Positions 49,690 to 61,880 of a stretch of 64,000 bases of DNA are shown one piece after another. The notes beneath the pieces are model-generated. The model saw only the letters and a list, made by a program, of their open reading frames with translations, had not been told where the DNA came from and made no database searches. This DNA is from Anaeramoeba flamelloides (taxonomy: Eukaryota; Metamonada; Anaeramoebidae): NCBI GenBank assembly GCA_027625915.1, contig JANTQA010000045.1, forward strand, positions 124,001 through 188,000. Reading direction: 5' to 3'. A program made the position numbers and the translations under genes. Each line of letters starts with the position of its first letter. Positions within the stretch are counted from its first letter, which is position 1.

Positions 49690-49895
49690 CGTATGCGTTT
49701 TTTCATATCCAAGAAACAAAAAGAATGATTTCAAAAGAATTCGAGGACTTTTTCAAAAAAAAAAAAACGAAAACAACAAATGAAACGAAAAAAACATGTA
49801 AAAAAGTCGAAAAAACGCGATTTTTTAAAACTTTCGCGGTTTTCAAACGAAAATACGTTTTACCTGTGATATATATATATATATATATATATTAT
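49690..49895. repeat. Second CpG-rich element ending in ACCTGTGATATATA
   Basis: A 200-base stretch with many CpG (ACGCGA, TTTCGCGG, TACGTTT) ends in TTTTACCTGTGATATATA and a (TA)n run. That end is the reverse complement of the left end of the island at 48,205 (TATATCACAGGTATGACG). An internal imperfect palindrome, AAAACGCGA...TTTCGCGGTTTT, is present. The small open frame in it is Lys-rich and not convincing. Confidence 0.5.
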
Positions 49896-51189
49896 CACAT
49901 ACTCTTGATATTATCGGGAAGTGATATGCCAATGTTAAAATTGCAATTATATAGGTTATAAAAAAATGATTACAATTACTACATCATGATAAACAATTTA
50001 AAAAAAATATAAAATCGGGAGAGCAGCTCCAAGTTTCTGAATATTTTTTTATTCAAGGATTTTTTTTTTTATTTTACTTTCTAATTTTGGTTCCACAATT
50101 TTTCAATCCTCAATAATTTAAATAATAAATATACATATCAAGAGTAAAATTTAATGTTGTAATTTATAAAATTAAATATTCACTAAAAATTTTTATTAAT
50201 AATATCTTTTGTTATGAATTTTAGGAAATCTTTTGGGAACATTTAATTTCTATTCTACTAATTATGTCACTATACCCTCTAAAAAACTTGATAATTCCAT
50301 ACATATTTTGAAATTAATCCAATTTATAATTTATTCATGTGTTTCCAAATAATTCTAATCTTTTTTTTTTCTTTCTTTCTTTTTTTTCTTTTCTTATTTT
50401 TTATTTGATAGTTTTTTTTTTGCAAAAGATTATGGGGAAAAAAAAAGGATCTTCAAAAAGATAAATAAACATTAAGAAATTTGAGATAATGTAATTTATT
50501 TTAAAATTCACATAGTTTTAAGCAAAAAATCTTCTTGTTAACCATTTTTTCGTTGAAAGTACAGTATTAAAAAATCTGTAATGCTCTTATCAAAAATTGT
50601 GATTTAATTTTTTATAGTTTTTAGGTTTTATTTTTTTTAATTTTTAAAATATCAGTTTTTGAAATTTAGAATGATTAAAAAGTGAATTATTAATAAGGTT
50701 TAATAATTCGTTATTCTTGAATACAAAATTGTATAATTTTTTTTTTCAATTTTTTTATTTCAGGTTGTAATTTATAATTTTTGAAATAGGGTTGATCGAT
50801 TTTATTTTAAAGCCCTAGTCCCAGTAAAAAGGCAAAGAACGTACATTTTTTTGTCATTTTTTTTTCAATCTCCTTTTTCAAAAACCCCATGAACAAAAGG
50901 TTTTCTGAAATGTAAAAATGATTACTATTCAAACCGAGCCAAATACTTGGTTCAAAACTATAAGTTAAAGATATTCAAAAAAAGTTAATTTCAAAAAAAA
51001 GACAAAAAAATGGACATTTTTTGCTTTTAAACTGATATTAGGGTTTTGAGAGAAGTAAACTCCCTATTTTCCCAAAAGAAAAAATAAATAAAAGTATACT
51101 TAAACTTTTAAGAAGGATGGGGTGGGTATAACGAATTTAGCATTCAATTAAAAATCAAAGTTTTTTATCAAAGTTATTTTTTATAAAGC

Positions 51190-51500
51190 AATTTGTTTAA
51201 GTCAACTCTTATATAACTTTGAATTATTTAACTTCACCAAAAAAGAAACTGAACAAATCGATATACTTATTAATCTTTATATTACAAAGATATTTAAAAT
51301 CCAAAGATCTACTCGAGTATTAACGTAATGAAATGAAATAAACCTATTAAAACTATTGTCAACCTACGAAAATGGAAATTTACTCAAAAATTTAAAAAAA
51401 AAAGAATATAAAAAATTAATTAAATTTGCCTATCAGCCCAATAAAGAAATAAATATTTGGAAAACCGAGTATTTGATGATCTAAAAAAAATAGATAAAAA
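51190..51500 (+). mobile_element. LINE (non-LTR) post-RT C-terminal relic
   Basis: The frame reads KAICLSQLLYNFELFNFT, then KKETEQIDILINLYITKIFK, matching the segment after the RT thumb in LINE proteins (Leu-Tyr-x-x-Glu, then Lys-Lys-Glu and a long helix). Farther on, in another frame, LPTYENGNLLKNLKKKEYKK continues the pattern. There is no catalytic region and frame changes are present, so it is a fossil piece. It covers a downstream part of the protein represented at 2,085-2,425 and could come from the same family. Confidence 0.55.
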
Positions 51501-51589
51501 ATGAATACCAAAATAATTTGAAAAACAATCAAAGTTTGAAAATAGAAGAACACTATAAAATTATCAAAAATCTAAATTTAACTTTAAGG

Positions 51590-52250
51590 GTCTAGTTATT
51601 ATGGTTAAAAATAATTTTCTGAAATGGAAACAAAAAATTTAGAATTTTTATGAGTACCTAATAACAATCAAAAATTAACCATCATCTTAAGCCGTTTCGA
51701 TCTCTAAAAATCAACAATCAAAAAAGACGACATTTTTAGAAAAATTTTCCAAATAGAGACACTCAATTTTCAATTAGAATGGTGCGATTTATCGTTTTGA
51801 AAAGAACTTTGTTTATTTGGAAGTGTCGATCTTTCGCGCTTTTTGAGATCTCGAAGATTTTTTTTTTTCATTTTTTTGATTTCTCAAATAAGTTTTATTT
51901 ATCGAAAGAATATAGAAAATACATACTTGGTCAAATATAGAGAGTTACAAAAGAACCACAAATTAGATTAAACCGAATGAAATTGATTAATTACTTGCAG
52001 AAAACGATTTGTTTTAAATTGAAGAAATTAAGCATTTTGGAAATTTAAAAAAAGAAAAAATTTATTTTTTCTTCCAAATTTCAGATTTTTTGGATTTGAT
52101 AATTCTTTTAAACTTTTTTTATTTGAATTTTGTTAATGAACACCTTTAAATTAATTTTTTAGTTATTTAATTTTTGTCAATCAAAAAAAGGGCAATTTTA
52201 CAATACCTTTTTGGTTTCAAGTCACTCCTTAAGTATGGAGCAAATTAATA
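51590..52250 (+). repeat. Dispersed repeat family F, copy 3
   Basis: Collinear with the copy at 25,560 almost end to end (TTTCAATTAGAATGGT, GCTTTTTGAGATCTCGAAGA, ACTTGGTCAAATATAGAGAG). It ends about 550 bases before the kinase start and follows a LINE relic. Confidence 0.75.
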
Positions 52251-52806
52251 GTAAATTACTAGAACATTAATTCCTTTTTCCAATTTTTTTTCTTTAACTA
52301 ACAGATTGTGAATAGGAATTGAGAAATTAAAATCATTGATAAATTCATTAAGTATTTTTTTGTGTTGTGTGTGAAAATAATAAAGAATCTTAATGCCAGT
52401 TAGATTTCAGAATTGTAAAAAGTAATTTAGGATAAATTTTTTTTGAGTCAAATTTCAAATAACAGTTGGTGGTTTTCTACAAGCAAAAAAGAAAGGATGT
52501 CAAAAATACCAATTAAAATGTTTAGTAATATCAAGAATAAAGACTTTTTGGGGTTTATACAAAGCTTACTGTCCCTTTATAAAAATAAATTCAAAGAAAA
52601 AGATAAAAAAGAAAATTTTTTATTTGATCATTTTTCGACTTTTTTAAACCATTTTAAAAATTCAAAGAAAATTAATTTTTGTGTAGAAACACAAACAAAA
52701 ACTTTTTTGAGTAACTTTTTGGAATTATCATATTAAATCAAAAAAAATATCTTACTTTCAAAAAAAAATACTTTCAAAGAAAAAAAACAAAAATTGATCA
52801 GCAAAA

Positions 52807-55174
52807 ATGGAACAGGAGTCAAGAATAATATGTCCTCCACCAATCCAAAGCACAGTCAAAAAACAATCCAAAAAGAAAAGAAAAGATCAAGCAACGAGAA
52901 AAGAAATGATCAATAATGTTATTGATTTACCAAAGGAATATTTCCTTGTTTTAGGCAAGCTATGTAACGAAGGCATTGTTCTTCCAAGCCAATGTCTAGC
53001 AAAGCCCAATAGGTTAATCCGTTCACTGTCCACAAATTCCCCACAACATAATTTTATCACTGATAAAAAAACTGCAGAAGATTTTTCCATTTACCAGCAA
53101 AAAAATAAAACAAAACCCAATCCAAAAGCCAATACAAAAGCAAAAGCAACAACAAAAACAAAAAGATCATCAAAAAAACTCTCAAAAACACTACTAAATA
53201 CTTCAGTTTGAAAACCAAATTTAAAGAATTTCAAAATCAGACAAAGATCAAGCCCAAAAAGAAAAAGAAAAAGAAAAAGAAAAAGAAAACGATAAAGAAA
53301 GAACTAAAAAGGATCAATTTAGAAAATTATATGAATTATAATTATTTTGGGAGGTTTTTCGACCAAATAAAAATCCTTGGGAGAGGTAGCTCAGGTGTTG
53401 TCTTGTTTTGTGAGCATGTATTGAATAAAATCAAATTAGGATCCTATGCTGTCAAGATCTGCCCAACCTCAGATAATTGTGAATGGTTTTTGAAGGCGTT
53501 AAAGGAAGTGAAAACGTTAGAAACGATAACTGACCAATATAACATTCTTGCGTATAAGCATTGTTGGATTGAAAATTGTTTGGTATCGGATTTCGGCCCT
53601 GTGACCCCGTGCTTATTTTTGCTTCAGGAGTATGCCAACAAGGGCAATTTGGATGACTTTGTGGTCAATTCGAATGCCTTATTAAATGACGAAAGAATCT
53701 GGATCCTATTTTTTGACATCTTGGCAGGTTTGCAGCATTTACATTCCTCTGGGATTGTTCATTGCGATTTAAAGCCTCAAAACATTTTGTTAAAAACCGA
53801 AGAAGAGCGGGTTTCCAAAATTAAGGCTCTTTTGTCTGATTTCGGTACAAGCCAAATAGCCGGCCAAAAATATACTCACACGGGCTTTACGGGCACAGTT
53901 GAATTCACTGCACCCGAATTGTTAAATGACGAAAAGCAATTGCCCAATTTCCTCTCGGACATTTGGTCTCTGGGCGTGATTTTATATTTTTTGTCATTTA
54001 AAGAATTGCCCTTCGATGGCGAGAAGGTTTCAGACCGGATACTACAGATCCAAAACTTTGTAGACATTTCAAAAAAATGCGAATTGGCAAACAAAACTGC
54101 AAATCGAAAACAAGAGATAATCCAATTAATAAAGGCACTAATACAAAGCGATCCCTCAAAGCGTCCTAACACTAAACAAATTTTTGAACTGGATTGCGTA
54201 AAGGCCAAAATGATGGAAAGCTCGATTCTGATGAATGCTACAGACGACAATTTAAGTGACTCCGAATCCGAATTTGATTGCACCATCATTAGGTTACCAT
54301 CCGAAATGGATTTGTCTTCCTTATCTGAGAAGAGTTTTTCTCCAGTTAAAAGTTCATTAAATATCAATATCTCCTCTTCAAAAATTTCGGATTTGACTCC
54401 AAAAAAAAATCAACAAATCAAAAATTCCACAAATGCGGAAAAAAAAAAAAAAATCTCAAAAAAAGCAAAAAGAAAAGAAAAAAAAGTTACAATGTCCATA
54501 AATCAAATTCATTTTCTAATAATTTATTTAAATTGAATAATAAACTCCTTTTCAGAAAAGTTAATAGTCACAAAACAAAATCACCATATTATAAAAACCT
54601 TGATAATGAAAATTTTTTGAATAATCAGAATAAATATAAAATTAACAATTTTAATCTTGATAATAATATTAATCTTGATAATATTAATGAAATTATGAAT
54701 AATAAAGTTGAAAACTGTACTAATAATGTATCTGAGTTTAATTGGGGGAAATGTTTGGGAATCTCTTTAGATAATTGCTTTGATTTAATATCTTTGCTTT
54801 TTAATATATCATTGGTTTTTTTCTATCATAATTTTAACCCAAATTTGATATATATATTATGGTCAATTATATTTACATTTTTTATTATCTCAACAAAACC
54901 ACATAATGGAAAACTATCAGTATGCCCTCTTAATATAAAACAAAATTCAAATTCCTTTAATCATTACTATTGCTTTTTAATTTTAAGAGATCTTGGACAA
55001 TTTTCTTTTAGATTATTAATTTATTTAAATTCAAACAATAATCTAATTTTTGGCTTTGTTCATAACAACTTTGTTTTAATTTTGTTTTTTTCCCTTTTAT
55101 CAATCATTTTTGAAATATTTAATTTTACAATTCAAAAATATTTTTTAAAAGCTAACCTGAAAAAAATAAAATAA
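52807..55174 (+). CDS. Iks1-like Ser/Thr protein kinase with C-terminal membrane segments
   Basis: Three overlapping frames make one gene. Proposed exons are 52807-53205, 53241-54493 and 54556-55174 (756 residues). Intron 2 (62 nt) ends in CTCCTTTTCAG; intron 1 would be only 35 nt (GTTTGA...AATCAG), so a frameshift in the Lys-codon run is the alternative. The kinase spans about 170-460: glycine loop ILGRGSSGVV, catalytic Lys in YAVKI (205), alpha-C KEVKTLE, catalytic loop IVHCDLKPQNILL (HCD replaces HRD), DFG in LLSDFGTSQ (333) and APE in FTAPELL. The hinge block FGPVTPCLFLLQEYANKGNL is typical of Iks1-family kinases. Upstream, DLPKEYFLVLGKL resembles the short N-terminal motif of that family. 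The last exon has about four hydrophobic segments, as in fungal Iks1, which suggests a tail-anchored membrane kinase. Substrate is unknown. The call is firm; exon edges are tentative. Confidence 0.85.
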
Positions 55175-58100
55175 AATTTGTTTATTATCAATAAGATTCT
55201 TATTAATAGTTATCCTCCCCTCTCTCTATCTCTATTGCAATTAAATAAAAATTAGTAAACAAAAAATATTATTTTTTTTTGTTTTTTCATTTATATTATT
55301 AATTCTGAAAAAATTTTTTACTAAATGAGAAAAAAATCTAACTGTTGTGGAAAAAAAGTGAAACTGGAAAAAAAGTGAAACACGGTTTTTAATTGGGAAC
55401 ATTACTGAAAATGAAAAGTAAAATCAATAAAAAGAAGAAACCAATTAACCTCAAATAATAATCCAGTATATAATTTTCAATCAACCCAACAAATACTATT
55501 TAAATCTACTTGATTTATCGAAATTGTGTGTGTGGTTTTTGAGATCTCAAAAATAGTCAATTTTTTGAACAAATTTTTAATAATTGATCAATCAAAGAAA
55601 AACCCATACCTAATAATAGTATTAAAAAAACTGTTATTGTGGCGAATACTTCATTTTGTCTTTATTTATTTATTTATTCTTTTTTTCATTGATCTTACTT
55701 TGAATTTTCAGTAATGTTCCCAATTAAAAACCGTGTTTCACTTTTTTTCCAGTTTCACTTTTTTTCCACAACTGTAATATATTTTCAAAAATAGGGAAAA
55801 TATTTTTAAAAATATCTATATGAGACTCAATTCGAATATATGTGTTTCGATATTTAAAATTAACATTTATCATGGTTAATTTGTTTTCAATAATAATCAA
55901 TTGTTTTTATTTGTATGATATTACTTGATTAAAAAATAAGAAAATTTACAATTTATATTTATAAATTATTTATTTCTTCACAAAAAAAGTAGCATTTTTT
56001 GTCAAACAAAGAAAAAAAAAATATTGAGTGAATTTTTATCCCTATTAAATTAGTATTATTGCAGTACTGGGTCCTCCTAGATTATTGACCACATAATATT
56101 TTAAAAAGTAGAGAAAAATAAACTGATCATTTTTTTGGTGGCTTTCGCCAATTCCTAAAAAAAAAATGTAATAACACGTTGTTATGGGTTCAGATCTTCA
56201 CTGTTTGATTTTACTTTCATAAGATATTTCTTTGATCTGAAAACTGGTGGGTATTTTCTTCAAGTTGATCTAAATATATTTTTGAGAAGTTGTTGAATCT
56301 CAACATTATTTTCAATTGATAAGAAAACTTAGAATAAAATTTTATTATTAAAAAAAATATATTTAGTCTGAACTCTGATATTTTTTTTTAAAAAAAAAAT
56401 GTCATTACAAACACCTTCTTCTCTCAAAAAAAGTAGTTTGATTTTTATTTTTTTCATTTTTGGAAATATTTTGATGAATTTATTTTATAATTAATACAAT
56501 TGGTCTTAAGGGGATTGTTTCGCTATTTATTTGGATGTAATATTCCCGGTTTATACATAGTTATTAAAAAAGAGGCAATTCTTTAAATGTAAAAGAAATC
56601 TTAACTTTTTATCATTAACTTCTTTTTTTTTTTTTTTTTATTTTTTTAAGGTGGAAGTTTTTAAATTATCAATTCATAGTCTAGTTAGTATTAATGTTAA
56701 TTTTTTGAACTTAAATAGTTCAAAATAATTCAGAAATTGGTAAAAAATGTTGAGAACATATTTATTTTGAAAACATATTAATTTTCTGTTATTTTTTTAT
56801 TGAATAGAAATATGCACAATCCAAATACTTGAGGTATGCTTAGGTTATATATTTATTTAGATTTTTTATCTCAAATTGTAATATATGTAAAAGTATAACT
56901 CGTAAATTAGTAGTTTCTAAAATATGAAAATAAAATATTTTTTATTAAATAAAAACAAGAAAAGAGAAAGAAAAGCAAGAAAAGCGTTAGAGGATGGGTG
57001 TAACTTGTTATAAAATAAATAATAACCATGTTGAAAACTTTTTTGTGCCTGTGTATTTGTAGGGTTGTTGAAATTTTCCTTTAATATTTTGAATATTTAG
57101 AGATGGAAACCTAAATATTTTTTAAAGGGGGATATAAATAGGGGTTTTGATGATAACATATATTATCATTAGATTAAACTTTAATTTATGTTAGTATTAA
57201 TAAAATCGTAATTAGTTCATCATTTTTGCGAAAAATCATAAATTCTGGAAAAATCATAAAATCATGATATTCCATATTATTGCGATATAATGAATAATTA
57301 ATTTTTTGAAATAATCTTAAAAAAAATCTCTTGACTTTTACAAATCCTTGAGACTTCTACAACACTTTTCCCCTTTCGAAATGTTTGAAAGTCTTAGCAA
57401 GTGTTGTGAATTGTCTTCAAGTGTTTGAAAGTTTTGAAAGACAGAAAACTTTTATAAAAGGGAATGAGTTTTTTTGTTGTGGAAACACAAAATTTTATTC
57501 TTTTCATTATTTTTTATTAACAAAATATAAAATCTCAACCAATTTTTTTGATCAAACTAATAATTATCCATTTCAACAATACACTTGAAAATAAAATATG
57601 TGGGTTTTCTTTAAAATGGAGTTGTTACCTTCGCAATAATAAATAGTCCAAAAATAATAAAGAGTAATTTTCCTTCTTATTGGTGATTGATCAAACAAAA
57701 ACCTCTAATATTCCAATTGTGCTTTCTGTCCAATACAAAGATGCTCAAAAAAGAATAAGAAGAAGACAACAATTGTATAAAAAACCTTAATAATTGGTGA
57801 TCGTCGGGATAGGATGTAGTGAAAGCTTTTGAAAAGTTATCCAACTCCTTTTAGCTTTCTGAGAATATTGAAAATGTTTTAGCCCAAGAAAACATTCCAT
57901 AAAGAACATATAAAGGGTTAGCTGTTTTTAGAAGCTAACTATTCAAGGCAATTTCCAACACCATGATTGACTGAGAAATTATTTATTTATCTTTAATTCT
58001 TGTTGTTGTTGATCTAAAAGGATCAATAGGTTTGACAACCAAATCAAATGAAAATACAATAAAACTCTTTGATCTGATCTTTGTTGGATAAAAGTATCTT

Positions 58101-59200
58101 ATTTGTTATTTTTTTCAAGAATAACTTTTATTTCACATAAACTGTTTTTTTATCAAAAAAAAATTTCTTTCTAAAAATATTTCTCAATTAGTACAAAAAC
58201 CCATCAACTGTTATATCGCGATTAACTTTTTATCTCGATATTTTGGCATTGATCACGATTTTATTGATTATTGCGATTTTATACCATATTGCGATTTTTC
58301 AAAGATAATCGTGATTCTTGGAACTTTATTGTGACTTATCAAAGATATCTTCAATTCCTCAAGAGTTTTTTCACACACTCCAAACAAAAAACCAAAACTA
58401 AATTAAAATTTCAATATCATCTAACAAATTCACTGTTTTTTATTCAAAATCTATCAATCTATGTATCTAATGTGCCTTCCTGGACAAATTCTGATTTCAG
58501 AAACAGAATTTTGGAAAAAATTTATTTTTTTAATAAACCTTTAAAAGATATACCAATTGCCAGATCAAACCACTAAAACACAAAACAGCAAGATCTTTAG
58601 CGATACATGGGATCCTTTTTTTCATTTTTCTGGAACCTTAAACCTTAAATTTTAGTTAACAATCAAAAAGAATGAAACTGAAACCCAAATTTTGCAATAT
58701 TTTGTATTTCCTTAAATTGATTATCAATTAGAAGTTTTGTGTTGACAAACATATTGGATTTTAATCTTCAGTTAACCTAAAATTGAGACATAACTTATTT
58801 AAAAAATCTTATGGAATTGTATTTTTTAATTTTTTACTTGCAAACAAAATAAGGAATCCTCAGAGTTATTTGGAAGGATGTATTTTATGAAATGTATTTG
58901 TGAACAATCTTTTAATTTGTTTTCATAAAAGTAACTTTTGAATATGCTTGTATTTCGACAAAATAAGTGGTGGTTTCTGTTTTCTAAAAAAAAAAAAAAG
59001 TCAAGAACAAAGGAGAGAAAAAAAAAGAAAAAAAAAGCGAAAAAAAAAGAAAAAATTTGAAATTTGTTCAAAAGAAACCCTAAAAAAAAATAAAAATCAA
59101 AAATGAAAAGAAAAGAAAAGAAAAGAAAAAAGTTAAAGTCAAAGACACTCAAGTGTTTATTTTTTTTTCAAAGTAAACAATTCGATAGATTCAAACATGT
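55175..59200. other. Intergenic, 4 kb
   Basis: The Tc1-type MITE (55,341-55,774), then A+T-rich DNA with no family found. Around 57,200-57,300 and 58,200-58,330 two stretches share TATTGCGAT and AAAATCATGAT-like blocks and may be one further decayed repeat. About 58,980-59,130 is A/G-rich simple sequence. Confidence 0.45.
55341..55774. mobile_element. Tc1/mariner-type MITE with 70-base terminal inverted repeats
   Basis: The ends begin (A)CTGTTGTGGAAAAAAAGTG and are inverted repeats of about 70 bases, virtually identical over 68, flanked by TA on both sides (55339-40 and 55775-76). Inside each end the motif GGAAAAAAAGTGAAAC occurs twice in direct order, as in binding-site repeats of Tc1/mariner ends. 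The 290-base centre has no transposase frame. Arm identity suggests a young insertion. It lies 165 bases after the kinase stop. Confidence 0.8.
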
Positions 59201-59827
59201 TTAATTTTCTTCTTCAATTTCATTTTTTTTTTCAGAGTTTATCATTACCTTTTCTACTACAGATATACCATCTGAATTAATCATTTTTATTAAGAAGCAC
59301 CTTGTACCGATAATTAATCTTTTTTCAACTTCTCTCAAACATTTTTTCATAAGCTCGAGGCCGTCTTCGAAGTCGAGATCTTCTTTCCAAAAGCGATCAA
59401 GTATCGAGCCAACAAATAAAGCAGCGTAGCCCTGTGCCCCATAATTAATTTTTTTACTCGAGCCCAAATAGTCAAGATAATACAAAGATCCTTTTTGATC
59501 CTTTTTGTCGTAGCCACCCAAAAGGAGGTTGACAGAATAAGGGTTCTTTCTGATGGCAGTTGCTAATTGCCTACGTGTGTAATGGGCTACAGATTTTGTA
59601 GTCAATTCTGTTTCGTTCCTTATTCGATAAAGAGACACATTCCTGATAATCAAATTACAAAATTGGTTTCCGTCTCCTATTTCTCCTGATTTGGCAAGTA
59701 TTTTATGGCTGTCAAGAGGGACCAATTTATCAAAATCATCTTTAAGTCTCATGATCGATCTTCCTGCGTTAGTGTCTCCTGCCATTATGACATAATTTTT
59801 TCCTACAAAACCAATAAGGCTATCCAT
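59201..59827 (-). CDS. PSMB2: Proteasome subunit beta type-2 (beta-4)
   Basis: An intronless frame of 208 residues, the normal length for the family, encodes a non-catalytic beta subunit of the 20S core. N-terminal MDSLIGFVGKNYVIMAGDTN matches the PSMB2/Pre1 start and lacks the catalytic Thr with its propeptide. Other family marks are KILAKSGEIGDGNQFCNLI, VSLYRIRNETELT, AHYTRRQLATAIR, PYSVNLLLGGYD, GSLYYLDYLGSSKKINYGAQ and SILDRFWKEDLDFEDGLELM. It ends in a charged Glu/Lys/Asn tail. The start is fixed by homology and there is no upstream ATG before a stop. It is the only gene here with a single clean frame and no intron. It has no operon-like neighbour: the nearest gene is about 2.9 kb away. 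Confidence 0.95.
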   Translation of the reverse strand: MDSLIGFVGKNYVIMAGDTNAGRSIMRLKDDFDKLVPLDSHKILAKSGEIGDGNQFCNLIIRNVSLYRIRNETELTTKSVAHYTRRQLATAIRKNPYSVNLLLGGYDKKDQKGSLYYLDYLGSSKKINYGAQGYAALFVGSILDRFWKEDLDFEDGLELMKKCLREVEKRLIIGTRCFLIKMINSDGISVVEKVMINSEKKNEIEEEN

Positions 59828-60225
59828 TTTTAAATGTAGAAATTAAAAAGGTTGTTTTTAAGAAAAAGATTTAAAAAATGATAGTTTTGAAAATGATTCA
59901 AGACAAGAAATACACAAAAAAACTGGTCACTTTTTTAACTTTCATAACAATTGGTTCTTTTTTTGAAATTATTCCCAATTTTGAAAGGAATTAAAAAAAC
60001 AAAATTCAAAAATTGTCAATTCAAAAGTTTTGAAAAGACAAACTTTTAAAACAAGTTATTAACCTAAACAACGTTCTACTTTTCAGTTTTCATAAAAATG
60101 GTTTCAGGTTCAGAAAGTTGACAAAATATTTTCCTTTTTGATAACTTTCAAAAATTTCAATTAAATTCAAAAGGTTATTGTTGAAAATTATGATTTTTTA
60201 CCCTTTTTTGATTTATAAAAGTTTA

Positions 60226-60433
60226 TATCAAGTCCAGTTAGTTCCATTTTTAAGACACAGACTTTCAACAAAATTTTAGTCACAAAAACAATCTTAAATT
60301 ATGGCACTAAAATTCTGAATTTAATAAAATCAATTGTAAAAAAAAAATTCCAAAAAATGTACCTTAAATTATGATTTTTTTGTGACTTGTTTTTTCCTTG
60401 AATGTTTGTGTCTTAAAAGAGGAACTGATTGTA
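60226..60433. mobile_element. Small MITE, family M2, copy 2
   Basis: The left end CAGTTAGTTCCATTTTTAAG and the right end (other strand) TACAATCAGTTCCTCTTTTA continue as a palindrome through AAGACAC, CTTAAATTATG and its complement. Size and ends match the copy at 6,692. Confidence 0.7.
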
Positions 60434-60899
60434 TTGAAATTTAAAAAAATATGAAAGAATATCAGAGACTGAAATCTTGTAGATTATTAGTCTGAAAGTT
60501 CCCAACAGTCTTAAAAGTATTTGTATAGATTGTGCAATTCTTCTCGTGCTGTGTTATTTTGGAAAGTTAATTTACTGATTTTTGAAATTTTGTTAATGGT
60601 GTCTCATTTTCAAAGAGATATATAATCGAGTCTTGATTTAAAGTTCATTATAATTAATTCTAAAAAGGTGGGTTGAAAAAATAATAAAATCTCTTGAGAT
60701 ATATTGAAAATTTTTTTTCACTCAGATAAGGTGTATAAGCCAAGGCTTAATTCTTCTTGTTTTATTAATTTTAAAAGTTATTTAATTAAACATGGATCTA
60801 ATTTGATGAGATAATTAAAGATCCAAAATATTTATATTCCAAAAAATATAATAATTTATTTTTTTTAAGGGGGTAAGTAAATATTACCACTTTTGAGTG

Positions 60900-61015
60900 T
60901 CACTAGTTATTCAAAATTGAATTATTCTAATCAGTTCTTTAACCAAACACATTGATGTTTTCATAAATACTAGAGTGGAATATATCCTAGTATAAGATGT
61001 TTTCATACCCACCAA
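60900..61015 (-). repeat. Dispersed repeat family A, partial copy 3
   Basis: On the minus strand it reads ACTAGGATATATTCCACTCT and then GTGTTTGGTTAAAG, matching the right part of the two longer copies. It lies directly beside a family C foldback. Confidence 0.6.
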
Positions 61016-61069
61016 AAAATGGAAAATAAAATTGAAAAATACTTTGATATTAAAAACCCTTAATTTTTG

Positions 61070-61880
61070 AAAAAACCTAAAATTTTAAAAAATGAATGTC
61101 ACTATGACTGATCAATTTAAAATTTTTGTAAAAAATCAACAATATATTGGCATTTTATAGATGATGTTACAAATTATAGAGTTACAATTAACCCACCCAA
61201 TTGAAATCTTGATTAAATTTTGAAAAACTATCAATTTAAATCCTCGCTAAATATAGAAATAAAAAAAATCAAAATAGTACAAAATTACAAGAGAAATAAC
61301 TGAAAATTCATATCAAATAATTTTAGATTATTCCTTAAATAAATGATAAATCATGATTTTATGAGAACACTTGTATTAGGATAATCATTATGTTGTTACA
61401 TTGATCAAACAACACTGTAATTTTCTTTAGATCTTTTTTTCAAATTCTATATATAAAAATTCGTTAACTTAGAAGCAAGTAATTACAAAATAGATTTAGT
61501 TAATTTGAGGTGAATTCAAAAAAAAAAACAAAAATCTTCTCAAATTCCAAGACATTCAAATATTTTAAATTGAAAAAAAATCGATTCATATTTTCAAAAT
61601 TTATCATCTCAAATATAGATTATAGTTTATTGTAATTTTCCAGATTAAATTTGAAAATGCAAGATTTTTTTTAATTTCTGCAGTTAACAAAGGGTTTGAA
61701 TTGATAGTTTTAGAAAATTTAATCAAGATTTCAATTGGGTGGGATAATTGTACTCTGGGGTTTATCTATTGTCAATAAAATAGGAATAGATTTTCAACTT
61801 TTTACCAAGTTTTTCAATTGACCAGAAAAAGTGAATTTTAATTTTTTGAAAATTTAAGGATTTTAGATTTGACCATAAAT
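61070..61880. repeat. Foldback element, family C, copy 2
   Basis: Inverted arms (about 61,070-61,290 and 61,640-61,880) carry CCCACCCAATTGAAATCTTG and its complement. The centre shares TTTCTTTAGATC and TTCAAATATTTTAAATTG-like blocks with 2,430-3,356. The arms are more diverged than in copy 1, so it is older. Confidence 0.7.

Larger units (their letters stand above)
47567..52806. other. Intergenic, 5.2 kb
   Basis: Two CpG-rich elements (48,205 and 49,690), a perfect hairpin (48,915), a LINE relic (51,190) and family F (51,590). A 79-codon frame at 52,497-52,736 just before the kinase is unassigned and may be a 5' exon or chance. Confidence 0.55.

Noticed and set aside
52497-52736. 79-codon frame before the kinase
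   Set aside because: No recognised domain, no clear donor joining it to 52,807, and simple sequence follows. Possibly a 5' exon, but not supported.
58826-59152. Phe-rich minus-strand frame
   Set aside because: Arises from A/G simple sequence; no gene features.
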